The position numbers and the translations under genes are program-made. Positions 53,185 through 63,322 of a stretch of DNA of 64,000 nt are shown here, piece by piece (the stretch's first letter is position 1; the number at the start of each line of letters is the position of its first letter). The notes under the pieces were generated by a model. That model did not search any database, was not told where the DNA came from, and saw nothing but the letters and a program-made list of their open reading frames with translations. Origin of the DNA: Planctomycetota bacterium (GTDB taxonomy: Bacteria > Planctomycetota > UBA8742 > UBA2392); contig JADLFN010000018.1 of the NCBI GenBank assembly GCA_020845475.1, positions 1 through 64,000 on the forward strand, given 5' to 3'.

Positions 53185-53805
53185 ATGCTCGGACACATCA
53201 TCTTCCACGCGCTGATCGAAGTCTGGAAGGGTTGGGACGTGCGGCGCGCACTCAAGCGCTGGATAGCCGCGCGCGAGTTCACCGAAACAGCCGATCCGCC
53301 GGGCCAATACGACGGCTACCAGACGCGTGTGGTGGCAGGCCAGCACCTGAACCACACCTACGATTTCCATGTCACCATGTCGCATGGCGCGTATTGGCAA
53401 GGCGTCTTTCTCGCCGCGTCTGAAGCGCCATGGAAACCAAAGGCGGGCCTCGAACCCGCGCCCACAGGCGACCCCGATTTCGATGGAGCTGTGCAAATAT
53501 GGCTCGAACCCGGCGTGACGCGCCCTGAGTGGCTGTTGAACCCGGACGTCCAGCACGCCCTGGGCACGCTTTCCGACCACGCGGCATTTGTGGTCGAAAG
53601 CCAATTCGCGTTCTTATGGGTGAAATGGAACATCGAGCATCCGGATTTCGTGGAAGAGGCCATGAAGTCCGTGCTCAATACATCGTCACGCCTGTGCAAT
53701 ACGCTCAACGCGGCCATCAAGGGCGAGCCGATTCCCTCGTTCCTGGAACACAAGAAACCCCAGCCAAAACAGATCAAGCTGCCCGCCAAGCGCAAATCCC
53801 GGTGA
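53185..53805 (+). CDS. Protein of unknown function
   Basis: The protein is 206 aa, ATG 53185. It has no signal peptide or membrane helix. It starts MLGHIIFHALIEVWKGWD and shows a beta-rich middle (HLNHTYDFHVTMSHGAYWQGVFL) and a Lys/Pro tail (KKPQPKQIKLPAKRKSR). I recognise no family. Confidence 0.6.
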   Translation: MLGHIIFHALIEVWKGWDVRRALKRWIAAREFTETADPPGQYDGYQTRVVAGQHLNHTYDFHVTMSHGAYWQGVFLAASEAPWKPKAGLEPAPTGDPDFDGAVQIWLEPGVTRPEWLLNPDVQHALGTLSDHAAFVVESQFAFLWVKWNIEHPDFVEEAMKSVLNTSSRLCNTLNAAIKGEPIPSFLEHKKPQPKQIKLPAKRKSR

Positions 53806-53882
53806 GCACCGCGCGTTGATGCCGCGCATTGGTACATCACTTGCGGTGTACGGGGAACACGCAAATGAACGGAGCCAGCCCG

Positions 53883-54902
53883 ATGCGCTACTTACTTGTT
53901 CCAGCCCTGATGGCTATGTTGCTCGCCGGCTGCGGGGACGGTGATTCAGGGGGCGCTGCGCAGGGCGGTTCGGGAACAGGCGGAAACCCGGCGGCTCTCG
54001 CCATTGTTACCCCAAGTCTGCCCAATGCGATTCAAAACGGTTACTACTACGCGCAGATTCATGCTGCCGGGGGAACTGCGCCGTACACGTGGACATTGGT
54101 GGGTACGCCTGCGACCGGTCTTTCCATGACCCAATCGAGCGGCAGCTTTGCAGTGATTGAAGGCGTGCCTCCGTATTACACGTGGGAGTGGCTCGGCGGT
54201 GCCGCTCCTCCCCCGCCTCCGCCAAACACTGAAGGCGCATACCGGTTTGCGTTGCAGGTCACGGATAGCGCTGGAAGCACCTTGGGGCGCGAGTTCCTGG
54301 TTCGCGTAGATCAAGCTGCTGCAAGCAGTGTGGCGGTTCGCGGCATCACGGATTCCGCGGTCGGATGCGAATTTGCAGCGCGATTCAACGCTGTGGGCGG
54401 ATTGACGGGAGCTTACAGCTGGGCCGTGGTCAGCGGCGCAATGCCGCCCGGCCTGGCCCTTGGAAACTCCTCAGTAGCGGAAGCCGTCGTATCTGGCGTG
54501 CCCTCTTCGGCGGGAACCTACAGCTTCAGCGTACAGGCCAGCGATTCTGCAGGCGTCGTGGGCGTGGCGAATTGCACGATGACCGTGTTTCCGGCAGGCG
54601 AGTCCTTGCGCATTGAGCCGTGGGGAGCGTCGTCCAATGTCAACTTCAACCTCTGGCCGACGACTACGTACTCCGTCGAGTTGAATGCGTTGGGAGGAAG
54701 AGGCGGCTATGAATGGCGCCTGAAGAGCGGCGCATTGCCGCAGGGTCTATTCCTGCATCAAGACGGTGAGCAACACGCGTCGATCGCCGGCAGGATTACA
54801 CAGACGGGCACCTATGTGTTTGAGTTGCAGGTCGTTGACCGCAAAGGCAATCGTTACACTTCGGCCATCACACTCGACGTCGTTGACATCGTACCCCCCT
54901 GA
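53883..54902 (+). CDS. Lipoprotein with Ig-like domains
   Basis: The protein is about 339 aa. ATG 53883 has GGAG upstream and gives MRYLLVPALMAMLLAGC (Cys 17). Putative Ig modules follow (IVTPSLPNAIQNGYYYAQIHAAGGTAPYTWTL; AVGGLTGAYSWAVVSGAMPPGLALG; ELNALGGRGGYEWRLKSGALPQGLFL), the same family as in the giant secreted proteins. It is probably exposed at the cell surface. Confidence 0.8.
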   Translation: MRYLLVPALMAMLLAGCGDGDSGGAAQGGSGTGGNPAALAIVTPSLPNAIQNGYYYAQIHAAGGTAPYTWTLVGTPATGLSMTQSSGSFAVIEGVPPYYTWEWLGGAAPPPPPPNTEGAYRFALQVTDSAGSTLGREFLVRVDQAAASSVAVRGITDSAVGCEFAARFNAVGGLTGAYSWAVVSGAMPPGLALGNSSVAEAVVSGVPSSAGTYSFSVQASDSAGVVGVANCTMTVFPAGESLRIEPWGASSNVNFNLWPTTTYSVELNALGGRGGYEWRLKSGALPQGLFLHQDGEQHASIAGRITQTGTYVFELQVVDRKGNRYTSAITLDVVDIVPP

Positions 54903-55086
54903 TCGCCCGAGTTTCTGTTCTTCCGGTTGGGCAAACCGGCAGACGGAGTTCAGAACCAGGCTGCGTGCCAGGTGGAGTAGGACGCATTTTCCGCTCTTCC
55001 GCCACCCATAGCCCGCGCTCGCAGGCAAAAGCACCGTGGCTGGCGACGCCCGTCGCCAGCCATTCAATTTCCAGTTCAGCGCAGCA

Positions 55087-55250
55087 GCGCCATGTGCAAG
55101 AATGTTTTCCATTCAAGCACAGAGCATCATTACCGGCCGCTCCGTTTTTGCATTCAGGCGCGGAGTTCCGTCATCGAAAGCACCGTTCTTGCATTGAAAC
55201 GCGAAGAGCCGCCATCGGGCGCACCGTTTTTTGCCTTCAGGCGCGGAGCG
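55087..55250. repeat. Degenerate approximately 42-bp tandem repeats
   Basis: About four units share the words CGCCATC, GCACCGTT, TTGCATTCA and GGCGCGGAG. They abut the left end of the transposase element at 55229, and the first inverted end includes one unit. Confidence 0.65.
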
Positions 55251-55902
55251 CCGCTATCTCATTAGCCACCGCCGTAAGGCGGTGGAACCCAACGCACCCA
55301 GATCCCGAGCCGCGTAGCGGCGGCACCGCGTGCACGTTCAATCCCAGAGATACTTCTCGTCATATTCAATCTTGTGCAACCGCAACAACGCGCGCAGCTC
55401 ATCTTGAAACCCCGTCTTCCGATGATGCGCTTCCTGCGCGTGAATGTATGCAATCACGTCATCAGCCTTCGATTGGCTCACGGAAAACGAACCATAGCCG
55501 CGCTGCCACGCGATGCGCGCGCGCGGATGTTCCGCGTTCCACCAGCGCGAAGCATTGGCCTTGAGCTTGCCGATGAATTCGGCAAGCGCGATCGAAGGAT
55601 GCAGATCGGCCAGCACATGCACGTGATCGTCCACGCCATTGATTGCCAAAAGCGGCGAATCAAGATTCTGCGCAATGCCAATCATGTAAGGAAACAGCGC
55701 GGCCCGGACGGGCGGCGTCAGCAGCGCGCGGCGATCCTTGGTGCTCGTGACGATGTGGATCAGATTACGCGTATGGGTGTGGCCCATGGCTGTCTCAAGG
55801 TGTCGCCGCTACGCGGCTAGGGTTCTTTGGATCACGCGTACCACCGGCTTGCGCCGGTGGCTAATGAAATACCGGCGCTCCGCGCCTGAAAACAGAATGG
55901 CC
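55229..55902 (-). mobile_element. RAYT element with about 100-bp inverted ends
   Basis: The left end (55229-55326) and right end (55799-55902) are inverted copies sharing CAGGCGCGGAGCGCCG, CATTAGCCACCG hairpins and GCCGCGTAGCGGCG. A tyrosine (HUH) transposase gene lies between. Each end folds as two hairpins. Confidence 0.8.
55338..55787 (-). CDS. IS200/IS605-type (REP-associated) tyrosine transposase
   Basis: The protein is 149 aa. It shows LIHIVTSTKDRRALL, HUH motif VDDHVHVLADL and the catalytic Tyr region (GYGSFSVSQSKADDVIAYIHAQEAHH), then IEYDEKYLWD at the end. It is short, as in the single-domain Y1 transposases that mobilise REP sequences. Flanking inverted ends suggest a complete element. 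It is on the opposite strand to the lipoprotein gene upstream. Confidence 0.9.
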   Translation of the reverse strand: MGHTHTRNLIHIVTSTKDRRALLTPPVRAALFPYMIGIAQNLDSPLLAINGVDDHVHVLADLHPSIALAEFIGKLKANASRWWNAEHPRARIAWQRGYGSFSVSQSKADDVIAYIHAQEAHHRKTGFQDELRALLRLHKIEYDEKYLWD

Positions 55903-55920
55903 TATCGGCATCCGAGCTGA

Positions 55921-56262
55921 TCATCCATCCCAGGTTCCCGGACGCAGGAAGCTACGTCCGCACGAAGTGCATGAATCCGGTATCCATGGGAATAGGTCGC
56001 TTTTCGTGAATCGGTCTTTGCAATAGGGACAACGGGCAACACTGCGCAAATAAATTCCGGCCGGAAGAATGAACACAAAGGGCAAGCTCAGCCACACGAA
56101 GGGCATCGGTGCCCAACTCCACGAACTAAGCAAGGAAATCAGCACGGCCGAGAGAAACGCAGTCACAAGGAAGGCCAACATGCTGCCGTAGTAGATTAGT
56201 AAACCGCGCCCCAGTTTCTTTCGGAACGCCTGCACGAGTGCTGCATGTTGGTCAGGGCTCAT
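55921..56262 (-). CDS. Small membrane protein with C-terminal zinc-finger-like motif
   Basis: The protein is 113 aa. Two transmembrane helices (about 21-44 and 52-72) precede CPYCKDRF...CTSCGRSFL, which could bind zinc through four cysteines. No named family. Confidence 0.65.
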   Translation of the reverse strand: MSPDQHAALVQAFRKKLGRGLLIYYGSMLAFLVTAFLSAVLISLLSSWSWAPMPFVWLSLPFVFILPAGIYLRSVARCPYCKDRFTKSDLFPWIPDSCTSCGRSFLRPGTWDG

Positions 56263-56307
56263 GTTCGATCCCGCGCGTTTATCGGCGCGCCACTTTACCC
56301 GCTCACA

Positions 56308-58323
56308 TCAGCTTCCGATCGTCTGGCCGAGTTTGATGTCGCATTCGTAGTAGCTGCCGTTGCGCCAGAATTTGAAGTGGACGATGTCGTCCTTCTTTTT
56401 GGTTTGCAGCCATTCGTAGAACTTCGCCGCTGTGGTTTCGGCTTCGCCGGCGATTTTGCCGTCGTATTCGATCATGACGTCGCCGACTTTCACGTCCTTG
56501 TGGTAGGCGTCGAACCAGGGGCTTACGCTGGTTACGTACAGCCCCTTCTCGATGCGCGTATCCACTAGTTTGTCCTGCACCCAGAAGCCGGCGATGATCG
56601 AATTTTTGCCGATCGTCCTCGTGCCGAGATTCGTGGCCGGCCCCTCGGGGTAGTTCACCGCGTAGATCGTGACCTCGTGCGTTTTGCCGTCGCGCACGGA
56701 ATCCGGCGGCATGATTCTGATGCCGTGCTCGGGGTTGGGTGCGTAGCCGGTGCCTACGAGCGAGTTATCCGGCGCGTCGGCCTTCACGCGCGTCCAGAGT
56801 TTGCCGTCGATGTAGATTTCAATGTCGCAGGGTTCCGTGCCCAGGTCGGGGTCGGCGGCCCAGCCGCGCAGCCATTGCTCGTCGGCGTGCCAGTAACTGC
56901 CCATGGGCGCGGAGTTTTCTTCTTTTCGATACGTGCGCGGGCTGCCCTGCAATTCAACTTTCACGCCTGCGGGCGTGTTGAGCGCGTAGGCGCGAATCGT
57001 GTGCGTCTTGTCGTCAAGCAGCGTGCCGGGCGTGGTCAGCGTCCAGCCGTGGTTGGGATCGGGCGTCACTTTGCTCCAGGCCAGGCCGTCGCGCTTGGAG
57101 CTGGCCGCCACCGTGGTGAAGAGCAGATCATCAATCCAGATTTCGACCTGCACGGCGGAACTGGGCGCATCTTCATCCCAGGCCCAGCCGGCAAGCACGA
57201 CCTTGTTGCAGATGTCGAAGGCGCCAATGGGCGCCTTGTTGGCCACGCCGCCGCGGTCTTCAATCACGCGCGGCGAGCCGGGCAGCTCAACTTCCGTGCC
57301 CGTGGCGAGATCGACGGCCAGCGTTTGTACGGTGTGTTCGCGACCGTCATCGAGCACGGCGGGCCAGTCAAGTTTGAAGGCGCAGACATCGTTGGGCGCG
57401 ATCTTGCGCTTGAGCAGCAGTTCGTTCTTGACGCTGGCTTTGATTTCCGCGATGGGCTCGCCGTCGATTTTCACGCGCACCAATACGGGCGTCTTGGCGT
57501 CGTCGGGATCCCAGGCGTAGCCGGAGATGCCCTTGTCCGGCGAGGCTTCTTCCAGCTTGCCCGTGGGGAACGAATTGAGCTTCACGTCGCGCGGCGACCA
57601 GCGCAGCTCTTTGCGGCCGGGCTTATCTTTGCGAAACGCATAGGCGCGCACGCGGTGCTGCTCGTTATCTTGTAATCCGTCGGGCAGTTCCTTGGCAAAG
57701 CGCCAGATGATGCCGTGGTCTTTGTGTTGCTCGCGCGTTTCGCATTTCAGGTCAAAGGCCTTGGCCTCGTCGATGAAAATGGAGACGTGCACCTCAGCCT
57801 CGCGCTCTTCGGCATCAAAGGCGAAGCCGTCAATTTTCGCGGGCGTGCAGGTGAGCAAGTAGCCGTCGAGGGTGGCGTTGAGTTGCTTGCCCTCCTGCGT
57901 TTCGACGGCGGGCGGCGGCTCGGGGCCTTTTTTCTTGGGCTTGGTCTCGGCGGGTTTTGTTTCGCCGGGCTTGGCGCCTTGGCCTGCTTTGGAGGGGTCA
58001 TTCTTTGCTTGATTGCCGCTGTTGGCGCCGTTCGTTCCCTTGCCAGTGCCCTCGGGCCCGGCCTTTACAGGCTGGGCTTCCATGGGTTTGCCGGCGTCGG
58101 CCTTGCTTGGGTCGGCCGAGGTCACGACTCGGGGCTGGTTGCCGGCTTCACTTGGCGTGCCGCTGTCTTCTTCTTCTTTGCCGCCTGCCGCGACGCGGCT
58201 TCGCTCGCTTGCGCTCTCGCCGCCAAAGCCGGGCATCAGCGGCAGCCAGGACTGTCGCGTCAATGTAGCCGCGACACCCAGACCCAGCGCAACGAGCAGC
58301 AATGGCAGCAACAGGCGTTTCAT
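56308..58323 (-). CDS. Membrane-anchored repeat protein with C-terminal PDZ domain
   Basis: The protein is about 671 aa. A signal or anchor helix (MKRLLLPLLLVALGLGVAATL) and a Pro/Gly/Lys linker (about 30-150) lead to four or five beta modules of about 95 aa (GWAWDEDAPSSAVQVEIWIDD, GWAADPDLGTEPCDIEIYIDGK), each ending near ..HTIRAYALN. The last 90 residues look like a PDZ domain (KGLYVTSVSPWFDAYHKDVKVGDVMIEYDGK). Probably periplasmic; target unknown. Confidence 0.75.
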   Translation of the reverse strand: MKRLLLPLLLVALGLGVAATLTRQSWLPLMPGFGGESASERSRVAAGGKEEEDSGTPSEAGNQPRVVTSADPSKADAGKPMEAQPVKAGPEGTGKGTNGANSGNQAKNDPSKAGQGAKPGETKPAETKPKKKGPEPPPAVETQEGKQLNATLDGYLLTCTPAKIDGFAFDAEEREAEVHVSIFIDEAKAFDLKCETREQHKDHGIIWRFAKELPDGLQDNEQHRVRAYAFRKDKPGRKELRWSPRDVKLNSFPTGKLEEASPDKGISGYAWDPDDAKTPVLVRVKIDGEPIAEIKASVKNELLLKRKIAPNDVCAFKLDWPAVLDDGREHTVQTLAVDLATGTEVELPGSPRVIEDRGGVANKAPIGAFDICNKVVLAGWAWDEDAPSSAVQVEIWIDDLLFTTVAASSKRDGLAWSKVTPDPNHGWTLTTPGTLLDDKTHTIRAYALNTPAGVKVELQGSPRTYRKEENSAPMGSYWHADEQWLRGWAADPDLGTEPCDIEIYIDGKLWTRVKADAPDNSLVGTGYAPNPEHGIRIMPPDSVRDGKTHEVTIYAVNYPEGPATNLGTRTIGKNSIIAGFWVQDKLVDTRIEKGLYVTSVSPWFDAYHKDVKVGDVMIEYDGKIAGEAETTAAKFYEWLQTKKKDDIVHFKFWRNGSYYECDIKLGQTIGS

Positions 58324-58398
58324 GGCGCGGATTATAGCGCGGACCAACCGCCCAAAGTAAACCGTTCATTGTTTACCTTCGAACGATTGAGGACTGCC

Positions 58399-59196
58399 AT
58401 GAAGACCCTGGTTGCGATTGCGCTCGTTGCGCCCCTGCTGTTGGTTGCGCTGTGGATGCCGACATCCGGCCAGAGTGCCGAGCCGGCCATTTCCGGCGCC
58501 GTGCTCGAGTACAAAGACGGCGAAACCGTGTGCGAGGGCTACCTCGCCTCGCCCAAAGATGACGCCAAGCGCGCGGGCGTGTTGATCGTGCACGACTGGA
58601 TGGGGCCGCGCCAATTTGACAAAGACAAGGCCGACGCGCTGGCCAAGCTCGGCTACGTGGCGCTGTCCGTGGACATGTACGGCAAAGGCGTGCGGCCAAA
58701 GAACGTGGACGAAGCGCGCCAAAGCGCCATGAAATTCTACGGCGACCCCAAGGCGGCGGTGGCGCGTATCCGCGCGGCTTACGACACGCTCAAGGCGCAG
58801 AAGAACGTCGATGCCAAGCGCATTGCCTGCATGGGTTTCTGCTTTGGCGGCTCGATCACGCTTGCACTTGCGCGCGACGGCGCGGAGCTGGCGGCGGCGG
58901 TGAGCTTCCACGGCGGCCTGAAGAACATCCAGGGCAAGAGCGAAGTCAAATGCCCGGTGCTGATCCTGCACGGCGCGGATGATCCGTATGTGCCGGCCGA
59001 GGACATCGACGCGACGAAGGAAGAATTCCGCAAGGGCAAGGTGGACTGGCAGTTCGTGGAGTTCGGCAACGCGGTGCACAGCTTCACGAACCCCGATGCC
59101 GGCTCGGATAACTCGAAGGGTGCCGCCTTCAACGAAAAGGCCAACGCGCGCTCGTGGGAAATGATGAAGGACTTCTTCGTGGCGGCGCTGAAATAA
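58399..59196 (+). CDS. Dienelactone hydrolase family protein, secreted
   Basis: The protein is 265 aa, ATG 58399. An N-terminal membrane/signal segment (LVAIALVAPLLLVALWM) precedes the DLH fold: nucleophile Cys in CMGFCFGGSITL, Asp in LHGADDPYVPA, His in GNAVHSFTNP, and VLIVHDWMGPR at the start. Typical members cleave small cyclic esters. A signal peptide is less usual and suggests export. Confidence 0.9.
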   Translation: MKTLVAIALVAPLLLVALWMPTSGQSAEPAISGAVLEYKDGETVCEGYLASPKDDAKRAGVLIVHDWMGPRQFDKDKADALAKLGYVALSVDMYGKGVRPKNVDEARQSAMKFYGDPKAAVARIRAAYDTLKAQKNVDAKRIACMGFCFGGSITLALARDGAELAAAVSFHGGLKNIQGKSEVKCPVLILHGADDPYVPAEDIDATKEEFRKGKVDWQFVEFGNAVHSFTNPDAGSDNSKGAAFNEKANARSWEMMKDFFVAALK

Positions 59197-59212
59197 CTGC
59201 TGGGCCGCGCGA

Positions 59213-61213
<2,001 letters not shown>

Positions 61214-61389
61214 GTAGTTGCCTATGTCATAACCGGGTGGTCAGCGAAAGCCGCGCCGCCCGGAAATCCTGAAAAATCTGCTTGCCCTCAAACCCGCGCC
61301 ACAGGCGGTTTTGCGGCCATGCGCGTTTTCAAGACCGCGAAAAATCAGCGCGCGCCTGTATCCAATTTTTTCAGGCATTGGAGGGACCC

Positions 61390-62772
61390 ATGTCCGATGC
61401 CTACACCCACGCGCTGTCCGTTGCCATCGACCACACCTCGCCCGCGGCCTTCAAGCGCGTGCCGCCTTTGGGCGAACTCTATGCCGCGCCCGAAAGCGAT
61501 GACGCGCGGCTGGCACTCGCCCGCTTCTGCCACGACATGTACGAAGGAAATCAACTTCGCCACATGCCGCGCCTGAGCGGCGAAAGCAGCCTCGAGTTCT
61601 CGCGCCGCCCGCACAAGTGCTTTCTCAACATCACGCGCGTGGTGATCGACGTGCTCTCGCAGCTCTACCGCCGCCCGGTCTCGCGCCGCCTTATGGGCGA
61701 CGACGCCGCGGCCAAGGTTATCGCCCGCGCGTTTGCAAACAATCCCACGGCGCAACTGATGCTCAGCGTTGACCGCATGGCGCGGCTGCAGGGCGTGTGC
61801 GCTCTGCGCGTGAGCTACCAGGACGGGCAGGCGCGATTCTGGCCCTGGCCCGCGCACCGCCTGATTGTGCTGCCGGATCCCGCGCTGCCATTGACTCCGC
61901 AGGCCGTGATCGCCTTTGCCGCCAGCGAAAACGGCCAGACGCCGCTGGCCCACGTATGGACGCCGCAGAAAGTGGCCACCGTTGCCCAGGGGCGCGTGAT
62001 CAGTGAAGCCGAGCACGGCCTTGGCCGCGTGCCCTTTGTGTTTTTCCACGATCGGCTGCCCACGGATGGTTTCTGGGTTGAGGGCCGCGGTCGCTCGCTG
62101 TGCCACGCCAATGCCGAGTTCAACGCCAAGCTGAGCGAACTGGCCTACACGATCGCGATGCAGGGCTTTGGCGTGATGGAGATCGTGAACCCTGACCCCA
62201 CGCGGAATATTGAGATCGGGCCCGGCCGCGCGATTGCGTTCAACGTCAGCGGCAACACGCCCTACGGCGTGGATTTCAAATCGCCGCACGCGCCCATTGC
62301 CGAGCTGATCACCGACCTCGAATTCTATTTGCGCACGCTATTGAAAACGCAGCGCGTACCCGAGAGCGTGCTGAGCGTCAACGTGGGCCAGAACGCCAGC
62401 GGCGTGAGCATTGTGGCCGCGCAATCGCCCGTGCTCGAAGACCGCGTTGAGCGCATGGCGCTGTTCCGCCAGGCCGAGCAGGATCTCGTCAATTGCACGC
62501 TCGCGGTGCTGCACGAGCACGAGGGCATGCGCGGCGACGTTCAAGTCGCGCTGGATTTCCCCGAGCCGCAGCTCGAGCAGAGTTTGACAGAGCGCATGGC
62601 CGTGGACGCCTGGAAGCTGCAGCAGGGCCTGATCACGCCGTGGGAAATCATGCTGCGCGACGACCCCGACGCATTCACCGACATCGAAGACGCCAAACGC
62701 CACTGGCTCGCCAAACGGGCGGAGATGCGTGAGGCGGGCTTCCCGCCCGCCATTCCCTCGCAGACCGCATAG
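61390..62772 (+). CDS. Phage portal protein
   Basis: The protein is 460 aa, ATG 61390 with GGAGGGACCC. It shows portal-family features: MYEGNQLRHMPRL, KCFLNITRVVIDVLSQLYRRPV, a stem region with GRGRSLCHANAEFNAKLSELAYT, IGPGRAIAFNVSG and the C-terminal QQGLITPWEIMLRDDP. It forms the dodecameric gate of the capsid. The upstream neighbour is argS on the other strand, so no terminase precedes it. Confidence 0.8.
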   Translation: MSDAYTHALSVAIDHTSPAAFKRVPPLGELYAAPESDDARLALARFCHDMYEGNQLRHMPRLSGESSLEFSRRPHKCFLNITRVVIDVLSQLYRRPVSRRLMGDDAAAKVIARAFANNPTAQLMLSVDRMARLQGVCALRVSYQDGQARFWPWPAHRLIVLPDPALPLTPQAVIAFAASENGQTPLAHVWTPQKVATVAQGRVISEAEHGLGRVPFVFFHDRLPTDGFWVEGRGRSLCHANAEFNAKLSELAYTIAMQGFGVMEIVNPDPTRNIEIGPGRAIAFNVSGNTPYGVDFKSPHAPIAELITDLEFYLRTLLKTQRVPESVLSVNVGQNASGVSIVAAQSPVLEDRVERMALFRQAEQDLVNCTLAVLHEHEGMRGDVQVALDFPEPQLEQSLTERMAVDAWKLQQGLITPWEIMLRDDPDAFTDIEDAKRHWLAKRAEMREAGFPPAIPSQTA

Positions 62773-62816
62773 GCGGCGTTGCGGCCCTGAAGGCCGCATC
62801 ACCACGAAAGACGACC

Positions 62817-63218
62817 ATGACCGACAAATCACTCACCGATCAACTCAAAGCCGCGCTGCCCCAGGGCCTTGCCACGGAGCCATCCGTTGCGACGGCGCTC
62901 GCGGGCATACAGGAACTGGAGCAGCGCGCGCAAACGCTCGCCTCGCAACACGCATTTCTGGAGCGCGCGCCGCGCGAGGGCCTGCTCTATCCCGCCGATG
63001 CGCTCAAGCTTGTCCAAGGCGCAAAGCTGGGTGAGCTCGATGCGCTCTATGCCGAGCTCAAGCGCGACAAGCCCTGGCTGTTCACCAGGCGCGAATCGCC
63101 TGCCAACGAAAAGCTTGCGGCGGGCACCCCTGACATCGACCGCCTGCGTCAGGCGGTCAAGCGCGGCGCGCTCTCGCGCGACGTGCAGAATTTCCGGCCC
63201 ATCAAACGGGCGCGGTAA
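62817..63218 (+). CDS. Scaffold-like phage protein
   Basis: The protein is 133 aa between portal and capsid, the usual place of a scaffold or small head protein. It is helical and charged (LEQRAQTLASQHAFLERAPREG; LDALYAELKRDKPWLF). No sequence motif; the name rests on position. Confidence 0.55.
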   Translation: MTDKSLTDQLKAALPQGLATEPSVATALAGIQELEQRAQTLASQHAFLERAPREGLLYPADALKLVQGAKLGELDALYAELKRDKPWLFTRRESPANEKLAAGTPDIDRLRQAVKRGALSRDVQNFRPIKRAR

Positions 63219-63222
63219 CAGT

Positions 63223-63305
63223 GGCATGGATTGCCTAATCCATGCCCGAAAACCGCGCGAGCTGGCAGTTCGCGCAACTGCGCACGGGTTAGGCAACCCG
63301 TGCCA
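63223..63305. repeat. REP doublet inside the phage module
   Basis: Two hairpins, GGCATGGATT/AATCCATGCC and GCACGGGTT/AACCCGTGC, face each other around a 7-bp-style stretch (GGCAGTTCGCG). They fill the scaffold-capsid gap. Confidence 0.7.
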
Positions 63306-63322
63306 CACAAGGAGAACAATTC

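Noticed and set aside
53440-53470. tRNA T-arm-like stretch (CGAACCCGCG)
   Set aside because: It is inside a coding frame, with no anticodon arm or acceptor stem around it.
61214-61389. Phage attachment site at the argS side
   Set aside because: No direct repeat or tRNA end was seen; the right boundary is outside the window so it cannot be tested.
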